Shown piece after piece: positions 1 to 11,771 of a stretch of 64,000 nt of DNA. The notes under the pieces are model-generated. The model had not been told where the DNA came from and made no database searches. It saw only the letters and a list, made by a program, of their open reading frames with translations. The stretch lies in assembly GCA_902524245.1 (NCBI GenBank), contig CABZCN010000006.1, forward strand, positions 1 through 64,000. The letters are read 5' to 3'. The position numbers and the translations under genes are program-made. Origin of the DNA: an uncultured Alphaproteobacteria bacterium. Lineage in GTDB: Bacteria; Pseudomonadota; Alphaproteobacteria; HIMB59. The number at the start of each line of letters is the position of its first letter. Within the stretch, counting starts at the first letter, position 1.

Positions 1-1236
1 AAAAACAAACAAGGTTATGAACAAGTTGTTCGCCCTAGAAGCTCAGATCTTTTTAGAGAATTTGAAATAAACAAAGAAATTTATTATTTATGGTGTACTT
101 TCAGCCACGATCAAGTTGACTTTAACTTTAAAAATCCTGAGGTTTTATTTTTTTTTATTAAGTTAATTCATTTATATCTTAAAAATGGTGTTAGAGTATT
201 TAGATTAGATGCTATTGCTTTTCTTTGGAAAGAATACGACACTAACTGTCTAAATTTACCTCAAACTCATGAAGTTGTTAAATTAATTAGAACACTTTTG
301 AATGCATTTAGTAAAAATACATTGCTCATAACTGAAACAAATTTACCTAATTTAGAAAATCTAAGTTATTTCGGGGAAAACGATGAAGCAAATGCTGTAT
401 ATAACTTTGCTTTACCTCCATTGCTACTATGGACTCTTGTTATGGGAGATAGCACAGCTCTTCGAAAATGGTCAATGAGCATGCCTCCTGCAAAAGATCA
501 CACATCTTATTTCAATTTCATAGCCTCTCATGATGGTATTGGCCTAAGACCGACAGAGGGAATTTTAACAGAAAAAGAGAGGAATAATTTAGTCGATATC
601 ATGACTGATTTTGGAGCAAAAACTACAAAAAGAAAAAAAACTGATAACACCGAGACTGTTTATGAAATAAACATCTCACTCATAGATGCAATGAAAGGAA
701 CATTTCAAGGTGTTGATCATTTGCAAATTGAAAGGTTTATTTGTTGTCATGCTATTATGTTAGGACTGGAGGGAATACCAGCATTTTACATACATAGTAT
801 TTTGGGCTCCACAAATGACTATGAAAGGTTAGATCAGACTAAAAGTAATAGATCTATAAATAGAAGATCCTGGAAATATGGAGAAATTGATGGATTGCTT
901 ACAAACACTGATAGTTTTAATTCAAAAATATATAATCAATTATCAAAATTAATTGAAATTAGAAAAAACCAATCTGCATTTCATCCAAATGCTACACAAT
1001 TTACATTTAATTTGGGTAAAAATTTTTTTGGCTTTTGGAGACAAAGTCATGACAAAAGGCAATCAATATTTTGTGTAAGCAATGTAACTAATGTGTTTCA
1101 ATATTTAGATTTGTCAGAATTAAATCTAATTGCGTCAAATGAATGGTGGGATTTAATCTCTAATGAGATAATTATTGATATCAAATCAACGATTACTCTA
1201 AAGGCCTATCAAACCATGTGGATTACAAATTATTAA
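1..1236 (+). CDS. GH13 sugar phosphorylase (sucrose/glucosylglycerate phosphorylase-like), 5' truncated by window
   Basis: The reading frame is open from base 1, so the start lies outside the window and about 411 codons are visible. GH13 motifs are present in order: FRLDA with the nucleophile Asp codon at 208-210, ITETN with the acid/base Glu codon at 334-336, and ASHDGIG with the transition-state Asp codon at 532-534. The upstream TFSHDQVDFNF stretch and the SHDGIGLRPTEG motif fit subfamily 18 (sucrose, sucrose-6-phosphate or glucosylglycerate phosphorylase) better than amylases. Such enzymes phosphorolyse a glucoside to glucose 1-phosphate in the cytoplasm. The SHDGIGxRP form makes me favour the glucosylglycerate-type clade over classical sucrose phosphorylase; that choice is inference. 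The class is secure, the substrate is not. Confidence 0.82.
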   Translation, partial: KNKQGYEQVVRPRSSDLFREFEINKEIYYLWCTFSHDQVDFNFKNPEVLFFFIKLIHLYLKNGVRVFRLDAIAFLWKEYDTNCLNLPQTHEVVKLIRTLLNAFSKNTLLITETNLPNLENLSYFGENDEANAVYNFALPPLLLWTLVMGDSTALRKWSMSMPPAKDHTSYFNFIASHDGIGLRPTEGILTEKERNNLVDIMTDFGAKTTKRKKTDNTETVYEINISLIDAMKGTFQGVDHLQIERFICCHAIMLGLEGIPAFYIHSILGSTNDYERLDQTKSNRSINRRSWKYGEIDGLLTNTDSFNSKIYNQLSKLIEIRKNQSAFHPNATQFTFNLGKNFFGFWRQSHDKRQSIFCVSNVTNVFQYLDLSELNLIASNEWWDLISNEIIIDIKSTITLKAYQTMWITNY

Positions 1237-1243
1237 TTAAAGA

Positions 1244-1284
1244 TTATGTCTTTTCGACATAAGCCTTAAAACTGAGACTTTTTT
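1244..1284 (+). terminator. hairpin after the sugar phosphorylase gene, possible terminator
   Basis: A perfect 7-bp stem (TTATGTC 1244-1250, GACATAA 1256-1262) with a 5-base loop lies 8 bases after the stop codon. A run of six T follows at about 1279-1284, but it is separated from the stem by 16 bases, so this is not a textbook intrinsic terminator. It lies in the 86-bp gap before metY, where a leader element would also be possible. Confidence 0.3.
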
Positions 1285-1322
1285 CTATTACTTTCATTAA
1301 AAAATTTGTGTTATATTTTGTC

Positions 1323-2636
1323 ATGACCGATCCTAAAACATACAAATTTAACACTAAAACCTTACATAGTGGGCATCAGCCAGATAAAAATTTTGGCTCG
1401 CGTGCCGTTCCAATTTATCAAACAACATCATACTTATTCCAAGATGCAGATCACGCAGCTGCTTTATTCAATCTAGAGGAGGGTGGCCATATCTATAGCA
1501 GAATATCCAATCCAACTATATCTGTTCTTGAAGAAAGAGTTGCAGCTTTAGAAGGCGGCTCTGCTGCTTTAGCTACTGCCTCTGGTATGAGTGCAATGAT
1601 GCTAGCTCTTCTAAATATTTGTAGTGCAGGCGATCATATTGTTTCCTCATCGCAATTGTATGGAGGCTCTTTTAACTTACTGAGACTAACTTTAAAAAGA
1701 TTTGGTATTGAAACAACTTTTGTCAAGCCTAGAGACACAGAGGGTTTTAAAAAAGCAATTCAACCAAATACAAAATGTATTTGGGGTGAGTTGATTGGTA
1801 ATCCTGGTATAGAAATTATGGATTTACCTGAAATTTCCAAAATAGCAAAAGAGGCAGGTATTCCTTTAATGGTCGATGGAACATTTAACACACCATATTT
1901 GTGTAATCTCTTTGAATTAGGTGCAGATATAATCACACACTCTCTAACAAAATGGATGGCAGGTCATGGCACTTCTATGGGTGGTATAATTGTTGAAAAG
2001 GGTGACTTTGATTGGACTAAGGGAGATAAGTTTCCAACAATGACTGAACCATATGATGGTTATCACGGTCTTTCTTTTGCAGAAGAATTTGGTCCAGCAG
2101 CATTTACTATGAGAGCAAGGGCAGAGGGCATGAGAGACTTTGGTCCATGTATGAGTCCAACAAATGCATTTAATATTTTAATAGGAATAGAAACTCTTTC
2201 AGTGAGAATGGAAAAGCATTTATCCAATACTAAAATAATGGTTGATTACTTAAGTAACAACCCAAGTGTTTCTTGGGTAAACCATCCAAGCTTACCGGAT
2301 CACCCTGATCATAAAGTTGCTGCAAAATTAATGCCTAAGGGTGCCGGCTCAATGATAGCGTTTGGAATTAAAGGGGGCAAAGAAGCTGGTCACGCATTTA
2401 TAAACTCTTTAAAACTAACATCACATTTAGCTAACGTTGGCGACGCAAAATCACTAGTCATTCATCCAGCATCCGCAACTCACTCTCAAATGGATAAAAA
2501 ATCATTAGAGTTGGCAGGTCTAACTGAAGATATGATACGTTTTTCTGTTGGCTTGGAAGACATGGATGACATTATTAATGACTTTGAAAATGGTTTCAGA
2601 GCATCTCAAAAGCCAAGACTTGTAGCTTCTAAATGA
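1323..2636 (+). CDS. metY: O-acetylhomoserine aminocarboxypropyltransferase (homocysteine synthase)
   Basis: PLP enzyme of the Cys/Met metabolism family that makes homocysteine from an O-acylhomoserine and sulfide. The protein is 437 residues, the usual MetY length and longer than MetB/MetZ. It carries SRISNPT, the substrate-binding loop at about 60-65, and THSLTKWMAGHG with the Schiff-base lysine near residue 210. I start at ATG 1323 (MTDPKTYKF), which matches family N-termini, rather than the in-frame codon 15 bases upstream. The stop overlaps the next gene by four bases (ATGA), so the two are translationally coupled. The 86-bp leader has no recognisable SAM-II or SAM-V core. O-succinylhomoserine could be the true substrate. 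Confidence 0.9.
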   Translation: MTDPKTYKFNTKTLHSGHQPDKNFGSRAVPIYQTTSYLFQDADHAAALFNLEEGGHIYSRISNPTISVLEERVAALEGGSAALATASGMSAMMLALLNICSAGDHIVSSSQLYGGSFNLLRLTLKRFGIETTFVKPRDTEGFKKAIQPNTKCIWGELIGNPGIEIMDLPEISKIAKEAGIPLMVDGTFNTPYLCNLFELGADIITHSLTKWMAGHGTSMGGIIVEKGDFDWTKGDKFPTMTEPYDGYHGLSFAEEFGPAAFTMRARAEGMRDFGPCMSPTNAFNILIGIETLSVRMEKHLSNTKIMVDYLSNNPSVSWVNHPSLPDHPDHKVAAKLMPKGAGSMIAFGIKGGKEAGHAFINSLKLTSHLANVGDAKSLVIHPASATHSQMDKKSLELAGLTEDMIRFSVGLEDMDDIINDFENGFRASQKPRLVASK

Positions 2637-3442
2637 AGCTTAAAGTTAACGGAAAAGAGGCATATTACACATCTAGTGGAAGAGAAATAGATAAAAATCA
2701 ACCCTCGATTGTATTTGTTCATGGTAGTGGTCTGAGCCATGTCACATGGGTGCTTCAAACAAGATACTTTGCATTTCATGGTTACAATACAATTGCATTA
2801 GATCTACCCGGTCATGGTGACTCAGAAGGACCACCATTAAAAACTATCGAGGAGATGGCTGATTGGGTTGCAGACCTATTAACATCTTTGGGTATTGATA
2901 AAGCCTCGTACGTCGGTCATTCACAGGGATGTTTGGTGGGATTAGAATTTGCACAAAGACATCCTGAGAAATTAGATTTACTTGCACTAATCAATGGATC
3001 TATGTCAATGAAGATGAACACTGAACTTTTAGACTTAGCATTAAATAAAGATCAAAAAGCAGTTGATCTTATGATGGATTGGGTGCATGGACCTTTAGGG
3101 CATAAAGGTGGCCATCCTGTTCCAGGATTAAGCCATTTAGGTATGGGTGGTCAGCTAGTATCTTCAAATAATGACGGAACTCTTGGTGCAGACTTCAATG
3201 CTTGCGATAAATACACTAATGGTGAAGCTGCTGCTAAAAGCATTAAACACCCAACTTTATGTATCGTAGGTAAACATGATAAAATGACTCCTAAAAAAGT
3301 GGGTCTAGAATTAGCTTCAAATATAGAGGGATCAAAAACAGTCGTTTTAGAAGAGTCTGGACATATGTCTATTTTAGAAACGGCGAGTGAAACTAAAAAT
3401 ATTTTAAAAAATTTCTTTAAAGAAAATAGCCGTGCTTCATAA
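2633..3442 (+). CDS. alpha/beta hydrolase
   Basis: A 269-residue alpha/beta-hydrolase fold protein with the oxyanion HGSG at 30-33, the nucleophile elbow GHSQG with Ser97, an acid candidate in GKHDKMTP near 220, and the catalytic His244 in ESGHMS. No signal peptide is visible, so it is probably cytoplasmic. It overlaps metY by four bases and the next gene by eleven, so the three form one operon. Substrate is unknown. An esterase or a hydrolase acting on a small metabolite is likely from the fold, and linkage to sulfur amino-acid metabolism is only suggested by the coupling to metY. Confidence 0.82.
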   Translation: MKLKVNGKEAYYTSSGREIDKNQPSIVFVHGSGLSHVTWVLQTRYFAFHGYNTIALDLPGHGDSEGPPLKTIEEMADWVADLLTSLGIDKASYVGHSQGCLVGLEFAQRHPEKLDLLALINGSMSMKMNTELLDLALNKDQKAVDLMMDWVHGPLGHKGGHPVPGLSHLGMGGQLVSSNNDGTLGADFNACDKYTNGEAAAKSIKHPTLCIVGKHDKMTPKKVGLELASNIEGSKTVVLEESGHMSILETASETKNILKNFFKENSRAS

Positions 3443-3776
3443 AGGATCGTGTCACTGTAAAGCTATTGAGTTTGAGATTGACTCTGATCTTGAAAAAATA
3501 TTGCAATGCAATTGCTCCATTTGTATTAGAAAAAATGCAAAAATGATAATGGTTCCTAAATCTAATTTTAAACTTTTAAAGGGAAAAGAAGATCTATCTC
3601 TTTATCAATTTAATCTAAACTTAGCTGAACATTTTTTTTGCAAGCATTGCGGGATATACACTCACCACAATAGAAGAACTGATCCAAATGGTATGGGTAT
3701 TAATCTAGGGTGCTTAGATGATGTAGATCCACTAGACTACGAAGCTGGTCTCAATGACGGAAGAAAACTATCCTAG
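3432..3776 (+). CDS. GFA (CENP-V/Gfa) family zinc protein
   Basis: A 114-residue protein with the cysteine pattern of the glutathione-dependent formaldehyde-activating enzyme family: CHC at 7-9, CNCSIC near 27-32 and CKHC near 69-72, expected to bind two zinc ions. The start is GTG 3432, eleven bases inside the upstream hydrolase gene. Family members are usually annotated as Gfa or CENP-V-like, but the formaldehyde activity is not established for most of them. Here it completes a three-gene unit with metY and the hydrolase. Function beyond zinc binding is unknown. Confidence 0.78.
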   Translation: MLHKGSCHCKAIEFEIDSDLEKILQCNCSICIRKNAKMIMVPKSNFKLLKGKEDLSLYQFNLNLAEHFFCKHCGIYTHHNRRTDPNGMGINLGCLDDVDPLDYEAGLNDGRKLS

Positions 3777-3798
3777 TCAGATCTTGATTTTAATATAA

Positions 3799-6817
<3,019 letters not shown>

Positions 6818-6821
<4 letters not shown>

Positions 6822-7246
6822 ATTTAGATATTTCAAAATTATCAATTGATGAATTAAAAACATTTAAAAAATTTAATAGAGAATTTTTACCAAAAATTAA
6901 AAAATTAGATTTTGATTTTGCTGATATGAAAAAAGGAGAATTAATGCTCATATCAACCCCAAAAGATATTATAAAATTTATTAAAAAAACTCCCTCTACC
7001 AAAAAGTATAACTTTAAGGATATTAGGCTAAAGTTAGCTAAAAAAAGAAAAGCGGATAACACTTGTCCAGTAACTTTTGGTATATTTTTAAGATTGGCAA
7101 TAGAATATTCACTTATAGAAACAAAATATTTAAAACTTGAATACCCAAATTTTCCTTTTTGGAAAGTTGAATATGATAAAAAAAGTAATGTTTATAAAAA
7201 AATAAAAAATTTTAAAAATCTACTAAAGAAATATGATGGTCATTAA
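6818..7246 (+). CDS. uncharacterised 142-residue protein
   Basis: I do not recognise this protein. It starts at ATG 6818, overlapping the guaA stop (ATGA), which makes it translationally coupled to guaA. It is lysine-rich, without a signal peptide or membrane segment, and carries a compact conserved-looking stretch KADNTCPVTFGIFLRLAIEY near residues 83-102. It lies exactly between the two copies of the guaA 3' end, so it could be the surviving cargo of an excised or decayed island, or simply a gene that later became flanked. No integrase-type motif is present. AT-rich base use is similar to its neighbours. Confidence 0.6.
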
Positions 7247-7315
7247 ACTTACACAAAACTTACACACTTTTAAAAGTGGCTTCGGAATGGTTGATATACA
7301 ATGACTCTACAAACA

Positions 7316-7336
7316 TCTACTATTGAGTGGGAATGA
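7316..7336 (+). repeat. direct repeat copy 2: vestigial guaA 3' end
   Basis: In frame these bases read Ser-Thr-Ile-Glu-Trp-Glu-stop, the same C-terminus as GuaA, 515 bases after the first copy. Similarity falls off immediately upstream, so this is not a second guaA gene. It looks like a recombination half-site left behind by integration at guaA. Confidence 0.72.
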
Positions 7337-7389
7337 GTAAATGATTTAACTGATAATTCCATTATTAAAGTATAAATTGGAATGTAATT

Positions 7390-9342
7390 ATGAAATATAA
7401 ACCAGAAATTGATGGTTTAAGAGCCCTTGCGGTATTACCAGTAATTTTCTTTCATGCTGGTTTTGAATTATTTAATGGAGGTTTTGTTGGTGTTGATATT
7501 TTTTTAGTTATTAGTGGTTATCTAATAACAAATATTATTATTTCAGAATTATCTTCAGGTAAATTTAGCATATTAAATTTTTATGAGCGTCGTGCTCGCC
7601 GTATTTTACCAATTTTATTTTTTGTAATGCTTGCATGTTTGCCTTTTGCTTGGTTATGGCTTGCTCCTAGTGACCTACAAGATTTTGGACAAAGTCTAGT
7701 AGCTATCTCTACTTTTTCCTCAAACTTTTTATTCTGGAAAGAAAGTGGTTATTTTGATACTGCAGCTGAGTTAAAGCCTTTATTACACACTTGGAGTTTA
7801 GCTTTAGAGGAGCAATACTACATTATATTCCCAATATTTTTATTAATAATATGGAGAATAAAAATAAAATTTATCCTATTTTTATTCTCTTTAATTTTTC
7901 TCACAAGTTTGTTTCTTGCGCAATTGGGTTCCTATTATAGCCCATCTGCATCTTTCTATTTACTTCCAACTAGAGGTTGGGAGTTACTCATAGGTGTTTT
8001 TTTGGCAATTTATCTTAAACACAAAGAGTATTTTAAATCTCAAATTGTAAACCAATTACTGAGTGTAATTGGTTTTGGTATGATCTGTTACTCAATATTT
8101 TTTTTTGATGAAAATACACCTTTCCCTAGTTTATTAACTCTCATACCTACAATTGGTACTGGTTTATTATTGCTCACAGCAGTTCCTAAAACATTCATTC
8201 ATAATTTATTGTGTTTCAGACCTTTTGTTTCTATAGGTTTGATATCTTATAGTGCTTACCTTTGGCATCAGCCTTTATTGGCTTTTTCAAGGCACAGACT
8301 ATTAGGAGAACTATCTCATGCTCAATTAATAATGATATGCTTTTTATCATTATTTTTAGCAAGATTAAGTTGGCAATTTATTGAAATACCTTTCAGAAAA
8401 AAGTCAATAATTTCAAAAAAAATAATATTAATTTTTTCAATATTAGGCATTTTAGCTTTTAGCTTTACAGGTTACATAATTAATCTAAATGATGGTTTTT
8501 CAAATAGAGCCGATTTTTCAAATGAATTAAAACAATCTTTTAAAAGACCAACCTTGGATAATTGTTTTGATACATCTTTTAATCACTCAGCTAAATTATG
8601 GGGATGTAATTTAGGAAAAAAAAAAGATACAATTGATTTTATTCTTTTTGGTGACTCCCACGCTCTTAGTTTAAAAGAATTAATAAACGATAGAGCTAAA
8701 AAAGCAGATATCAATGTTTTTTTTACTGGTTCATCAGGGTGCTTACCTTTTATCGGAATTTATCCAAAGAGAGGTGATCAGTACGAAAGAAATTGTAATC
8801 TTTTAAATGAGAGAGTTTACAAATTTGCACAACAAAATAAAGTAAGTGGCATTATACTATCAGCAAGATGGTCATATTATACTTTAGGAAATTATCAATA
8901 TAAAGGTTCACAACTAATTTCAGATAGCAAGAAAGGACCTTTTAATCTTAGACATAGCATTGATACTTTTTCAAAAGCTTTTAATACTACTGTAAATAAT
9001 TATAACAAAATAAAAGTTCCAATACATTTAATTACACAACCTCCACATCAAAAATACCCAGCAGAGTCATTATATTTTTTTAAGAGTAAAGGTTTTGGAG
9101 ATTTAGATACTTTATCTATTAATAAAAAAAAATTTGATAAACTTAATGAAATACCATTAACAACTTTTGAAACAAGAATTGATGAAATAAATTTATACAA
9201 TATTACAGACCTTTTTTGCGATAATAATATATGTAGTATTGGTACAACTAATAGAAGTTTTTATTGCGACAGTAATCATCTATGTAAATATGGTGCAGCT
9301 AAATTAACTAATATAATAGATAAAATATTATCTAAATTATAA
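7390..9342 (+). CDS. membrane O-acyltransferase with C-terminal SGNH domain (OafA family)
   Basis: A 650-residue integral membrane protein. Residues 1-360 form an acyltransferase-3 domain with about ten membrane segments; it opens with YKPEIDGLRALAVLPVIFFH (conserved His) and has the FVGVDIFLVISGYLIT motif. After a linker, residues about 400-650 form a periplasmic SGNH domain with the block I motif FGDSHAL (nucleophile Ser) and a C-terminal DSNHL (Asp and His). Such proteins O-acetylate lipopolysaccharide or other surface polysaccharides, taking acyl groups across the inner membrane. The gene stands alone directly after the guaA repeat, the kind of surface-modifying cargo common in variable islands; island membership is inference. 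Confidence 0.87.
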   Translation: MKYKPEIDGLRALAVLPVIFFHAGFELFNGGFVGVDIFLVISGYLITNIIISELSSGKFSILNFYERRARRILPILFFVMLACLPFAWLWLAPSDLQDFGQSLVAISTFSSNFLFWKESGYFDTAAELKPLLHTWSLALEEQYYIIFPIFLLIIWRIKIKFILFLFSLIFLTSLFLAQLGSYYSPSASFYLLPTRGWELLIGVFLAIYLKHKEYFKSQIVNQLLSVIGFGMICYSIFFFDENTPFPSLLTLIPTIGTGLLLLTAVPKTFIHNLLCFRPFVSIGLISYSAYLWHQPLLAFSRHRLLGELSHAQLIMICFLSLFLARLSWQFIEIPFRKKSIISKKIILIFSILGILAFSFTGYIINLNDGFSNRADFSNELKQSFKRPTLDNCFDTSFNHSAKLWGCNLGKKKDTIDFILFGDSHALSLKELINDRAKKADINVFFTGSSGCLPFIGIYPKRGDQYERNCNLLNERVYKFAQQNKVSGIILSARWSYYTLGNYQYKGSQLISDSKKGPFNLRHSIDTFSKAFNTTVNNYNKIKVPIHLITQPPHQKYPAESLYFFKSKGFGDLDTLSINKKKFDKLNEIPLTTFETRIDEINLYNITDLFCDNNICSIGTTNRSFYCDSNHLCKYGAAKLTNIIDKILSKL

Positions 9343-9460
9343 AATTTATATTATTCATTTGTATATTTATATTAAATGAAATCATAAGTATTACTTACAA
9401 CACGATAACTTAAAATAATTTTTTTCTTCAGATATTGATAAAAATAACTATTTTATAAAT

Positions 9461-10648
9461 GTGAAAGATGAATTTAATAGAATTGATAGATTGCCACCTT
9501 ACATATTTGGTGAAATAAATAAACTTAAAGCAAGGCTCAGAAAGAATGGCAAAGATATAATTGACTTCGGTATGGGTAACCCTGATATGCCTACACCAAA
9601 ACATATAAGAGACAAATTAAAAGAAGTTACTGATAAACCTGGTACTGGAAGATATTCAGTTAGTAAAGGAATAGCAGGTCTAAGAAAAGCTCAAGCAAAG
9701 TATTATCAAAAGAGATTTGGTGTAAAATTAAATCCAGATAATGAAGTTATTGTAACTTTGGGCTCAAAAGAGGGCTTAGCTAACTTAGCTCAAGCAATTT
9801 CAACTCCTGGTGACATCATTATCTCTCCCAATCCCTCATACCCAATACATCCATATGGATTTATTATAGCAGGAGCCTCTTTGAGACATTTACAGACAAT
9901 GAAAGATGGAGTTTTTGATCCTGAAACTTATCTTGAAAGATTAGACCGATCTATAAGAAATAGTACTCCGTCTCCAGTAGCTCTAATTGTATCCTTTCCA
10001 TCAAACCCAACAGCGCAAGTAGTTGACTTAAATTTTTACAAAGAAATAGTTAAGATGGCCTTGAAATATAATGTTTATGTTTTATCAGATCTTGCCTATG
10101 CTGAGATATACTTTGATAAGAAACCACCTCCTTCAGTTCTCCAAGTAAATAGAGCTAAAGAAATAGCTGTTGAATTTACTTCTATGTCAAAAACTTACGC
10201 TATGGCCGGTTGGAGAATAGGATTTGCTGTTGGAAATAAAAAACTAATTGAAGCTCTCACAAAAATTAAATCTTATTTAGACTATGGGGCTTATACACCG
10301 GTCCAAGTTGCAGCAGCAACAGCACTTAATGGTCCTCAAAGCTGTGTCTCAAGTATTCGAGCAACTTATAAGAGTAGGCGAGATGTTTTAGTTGCGTCTA
10401 TGTCAAGGTCTGGCTGGGATATACCTAGTCCTTCAGCTAGTATGTTTGCATGGGCTCCAATACCTAAAAAGTACCAAAATAAAGGATCTTTAAAATTTGC
10501 TAAAGATTTAATGGTTAAAGCAGATGTAGCTGTTTCTCCTGGCATTGCTTTTGGTGAATATGGTGAAGGTTTTGTTCGTATAGGACTGGTTGAAAATGAG
10601 CAAAGAATTCGTCAGGCAGCTAAAAATGTACGTAATTTAAAGCTTTAG
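9461..10648 (+). CDS. alaC: alanine-type aminotransferase (AlaC-like, class I)
   Basis: A PLP fold-type I aminotransferase of 395 residues in the AlaC/YfdZ group, which mainly makes alanine from pyruvate and glutamate. Visible motifs are FGMGNPDMPTP near 36-46, GSKEGLANL, SNPTAQ near 181-186 and SMSKTYAMAGWR with the PLP lysine K244. The start is GTG 9461. Upstream is a 118-bp gap, so it probably has its own promoter. Related LL-diaminopimelate aminotransferases share much of this sequence, but the N-terminal FNRIDRLPPYIFGEI stretch is typical of the alanine aminotransferase group. The symbol is a family-level assignment. Confidence 0.82.
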   Translation: MKDEFNRIDRLPPYIFGEINKLKARLRKNGKDIIDFGMGNPDMPTPKHIRDKLKEVTDKPGTGRYSVSKGIAGLRKAQAKYYQKRFGVKLNPDNEVIVTLGSKEGLANLAQAISTPGDIIISPNPSYPIHPYGFIIAGASLRHLQTMKDGVFDPETYLERLDRSIRNSTPSPVALIVSFPSNPTAQVVDLNFYKEIVKMALKYNVYVLSDLAYAEIYFDKKPPPSVLQVNRAKEIAVEFTSMSKTYAMAGWRIGFAVGNKKLIEALTKIKSYLDYGAYTPVQVAAATALNGPQSCVSSIRATYKSRRDVLVASMSRSGWDIPSPSASMFAWAPIPKKYQNKGSLKFAKDLMVKADVAVSPGIAFGEYGEGFVRIGLVENEQRIRQAAKNVRNLKL

Positions 10649-10698
10649 TATAAATTTTAAACATATTTCAAATTAAATAAAATATTGCTTATATTCTT

Positions 10699-10704
10699 TA
10701 TAAT
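10699..10704 (+). promoter_or_regulatory. candidate -10 box before the P-loop/ArgC-like operon
   Basis: A perfect TATAAT lies 20 bases upstream of ATG 10725, within a 76-bp gap. No convincing -35 hexamer stands at the expected distance. Base composition makes chance matches likely. Confidence 0.3.
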
Positions 10705-10724
10705 TATATAAAACCAACCTTAAG

Positions 10725-11771
10725 ATGATTAACACAAAAAAAATAGGCTCTGTTCTTAAAAACATCAATAATATTGATGAATTGAGCATTTCAGATGTAA
10801 TTGATTGTAATCAAGGTCAGTTAATTGCTGTTAAAGTAATTTCAGTCAATCCAAATTATAATAAATTGGAGTTAGTATCTGGCAGAATTACTGAATTAAC
10901 TGAGGGAGATATTATTGTTGGTGCATTGGGTAATAGAATTGCCTCCTCAGGAATGACAGGTTCTGTTCCTACTGAATTAAATAAACACGACAAAATTCAT
11001 ATTTTAAATTTAGGAGGAGTAATTGGTAATTGTAAAGATTTTAATATTCTTCTGGGACCAGCTACAGAATGTGAAGTCCTTGGATCGGTTGTAGATAATA
11101 GTAACAAACTATTGAATCTAGTTGATTATTCAAAAATTAAAGAAATGAAAATTAAAAATAAAGTACCATCTATTGCAGTCATAGGAACAGGTATCGACTC
11201 TGGTAAAACTACTGTTACATCCTTTATAATCAAAACTCTTAGTAATTATTTTAAGAAAATTAATGCATGTAAACTAGCAGGTACCGCTTCACAAAAAGAT
11301 TTATATTCTTATGAGGATAATGGTGCTTATAAAACATCAGATTTTGTAGATTACGGTCTGCCGAGTACCTGTATGAATGATAAAAAAACCATACAAAGTT
11401 GTTCAGCATCAATTATTAGCAATATGTCTGAGGACGCTGAGATAATTCTAATGGAATTAGGTGATGGTTATCATGGCGATTATGGAACTAAAGAAATAAT
11501 TCAAAATACTGATATTACAGAGTCAATTGAAGTTATTGTAATTTGCGCTTATGACGTATCAGGAGCAGTAAATATTATAGAAAATTTAAAATCAAATAAT
11601 TTAGATAACAAATTACTGATAATTAGTGGCCCTGTAACTAATAATGTATCTGCTTATAAGCAATCAATTGATAAGTTCTCTATACCTAATTCAGATTTTT
11701 TAAATATTTATAATTCAACTAACCATGTCAATGTTTTTGCTAAGATAATTAATAGGATTAATAATGATTAA
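10725..11771 (+). CDS. P-loop protein, DUF1611/DgcN-like, first gene of the ArgC/ArgB-like operon
   Basis: A 348-residue protein. Residues 1-140 look like a beta-rich domain; residues 148-348 form a P-loop domain with GTGIDSGKTT at 154-163 and MELGDGYHGDYG near 238-249. The arrangement recalls DUF1611 proteins, whose member DgcN is a D-glutamate N-acetyltransferase, and the dethiobiotin-synthetase fold. It overlaps the ArgC/LysY-like gene by eight bases, and an acetylglutamate-kinase-like gene follows, so it probably works in the same pathway. I infer that it supplies the N-acyl group or another activation at the start of the route, because no ArgA, ArgJ, LysX or LysW is visible nearby. Family membership is by eye and needs a profile search. 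Confidence 0.55.
   Translation: MINTKKIGSVLKNINNIDELSISDVIDCNQGQLIAVKVISVNPNYNKLELVSGRITELTEGDIIVGALGNRIASSGMTGSVPTELNKHDKIHILNLGGVIGNCKDFNILLGPATECEVLGSVVDNSNKLLNLVDYSKIKEMKIKNKVPSIAVIGTGIDSGKTTVTSFIIKTLSNYFKKINACKLAGTASQKDLYSYEDNGAYKTSDFVDYGLPSTCMNDKKTIQSCSASIISNMSEDAEIILMELGDGYHGDYGTKEIIQNTDITESIEVIVICAYDVSGAVNIIENLKSNNLDNKLLIISGPVTNNVSAYKQSIDKFSIPNSDFLNIYNSTNHVNVFAKIINRINND

Noticed and set aside
1237-1322. SAM-II or SAM-V riboswitch in the metY leader
   Set aside because: Homocysteine synthase genes of marine alphaproteobacteria often have one, but the 86-bp leader lacks the conserved GCTAAA-type core and the hairpin loop is only five bases.
9343-9460. Third copy of the guaA end marking the right edge of an island
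   Set aside because: I read the 118-bp gap for the GAGTGGGAATGA core and did not find it.
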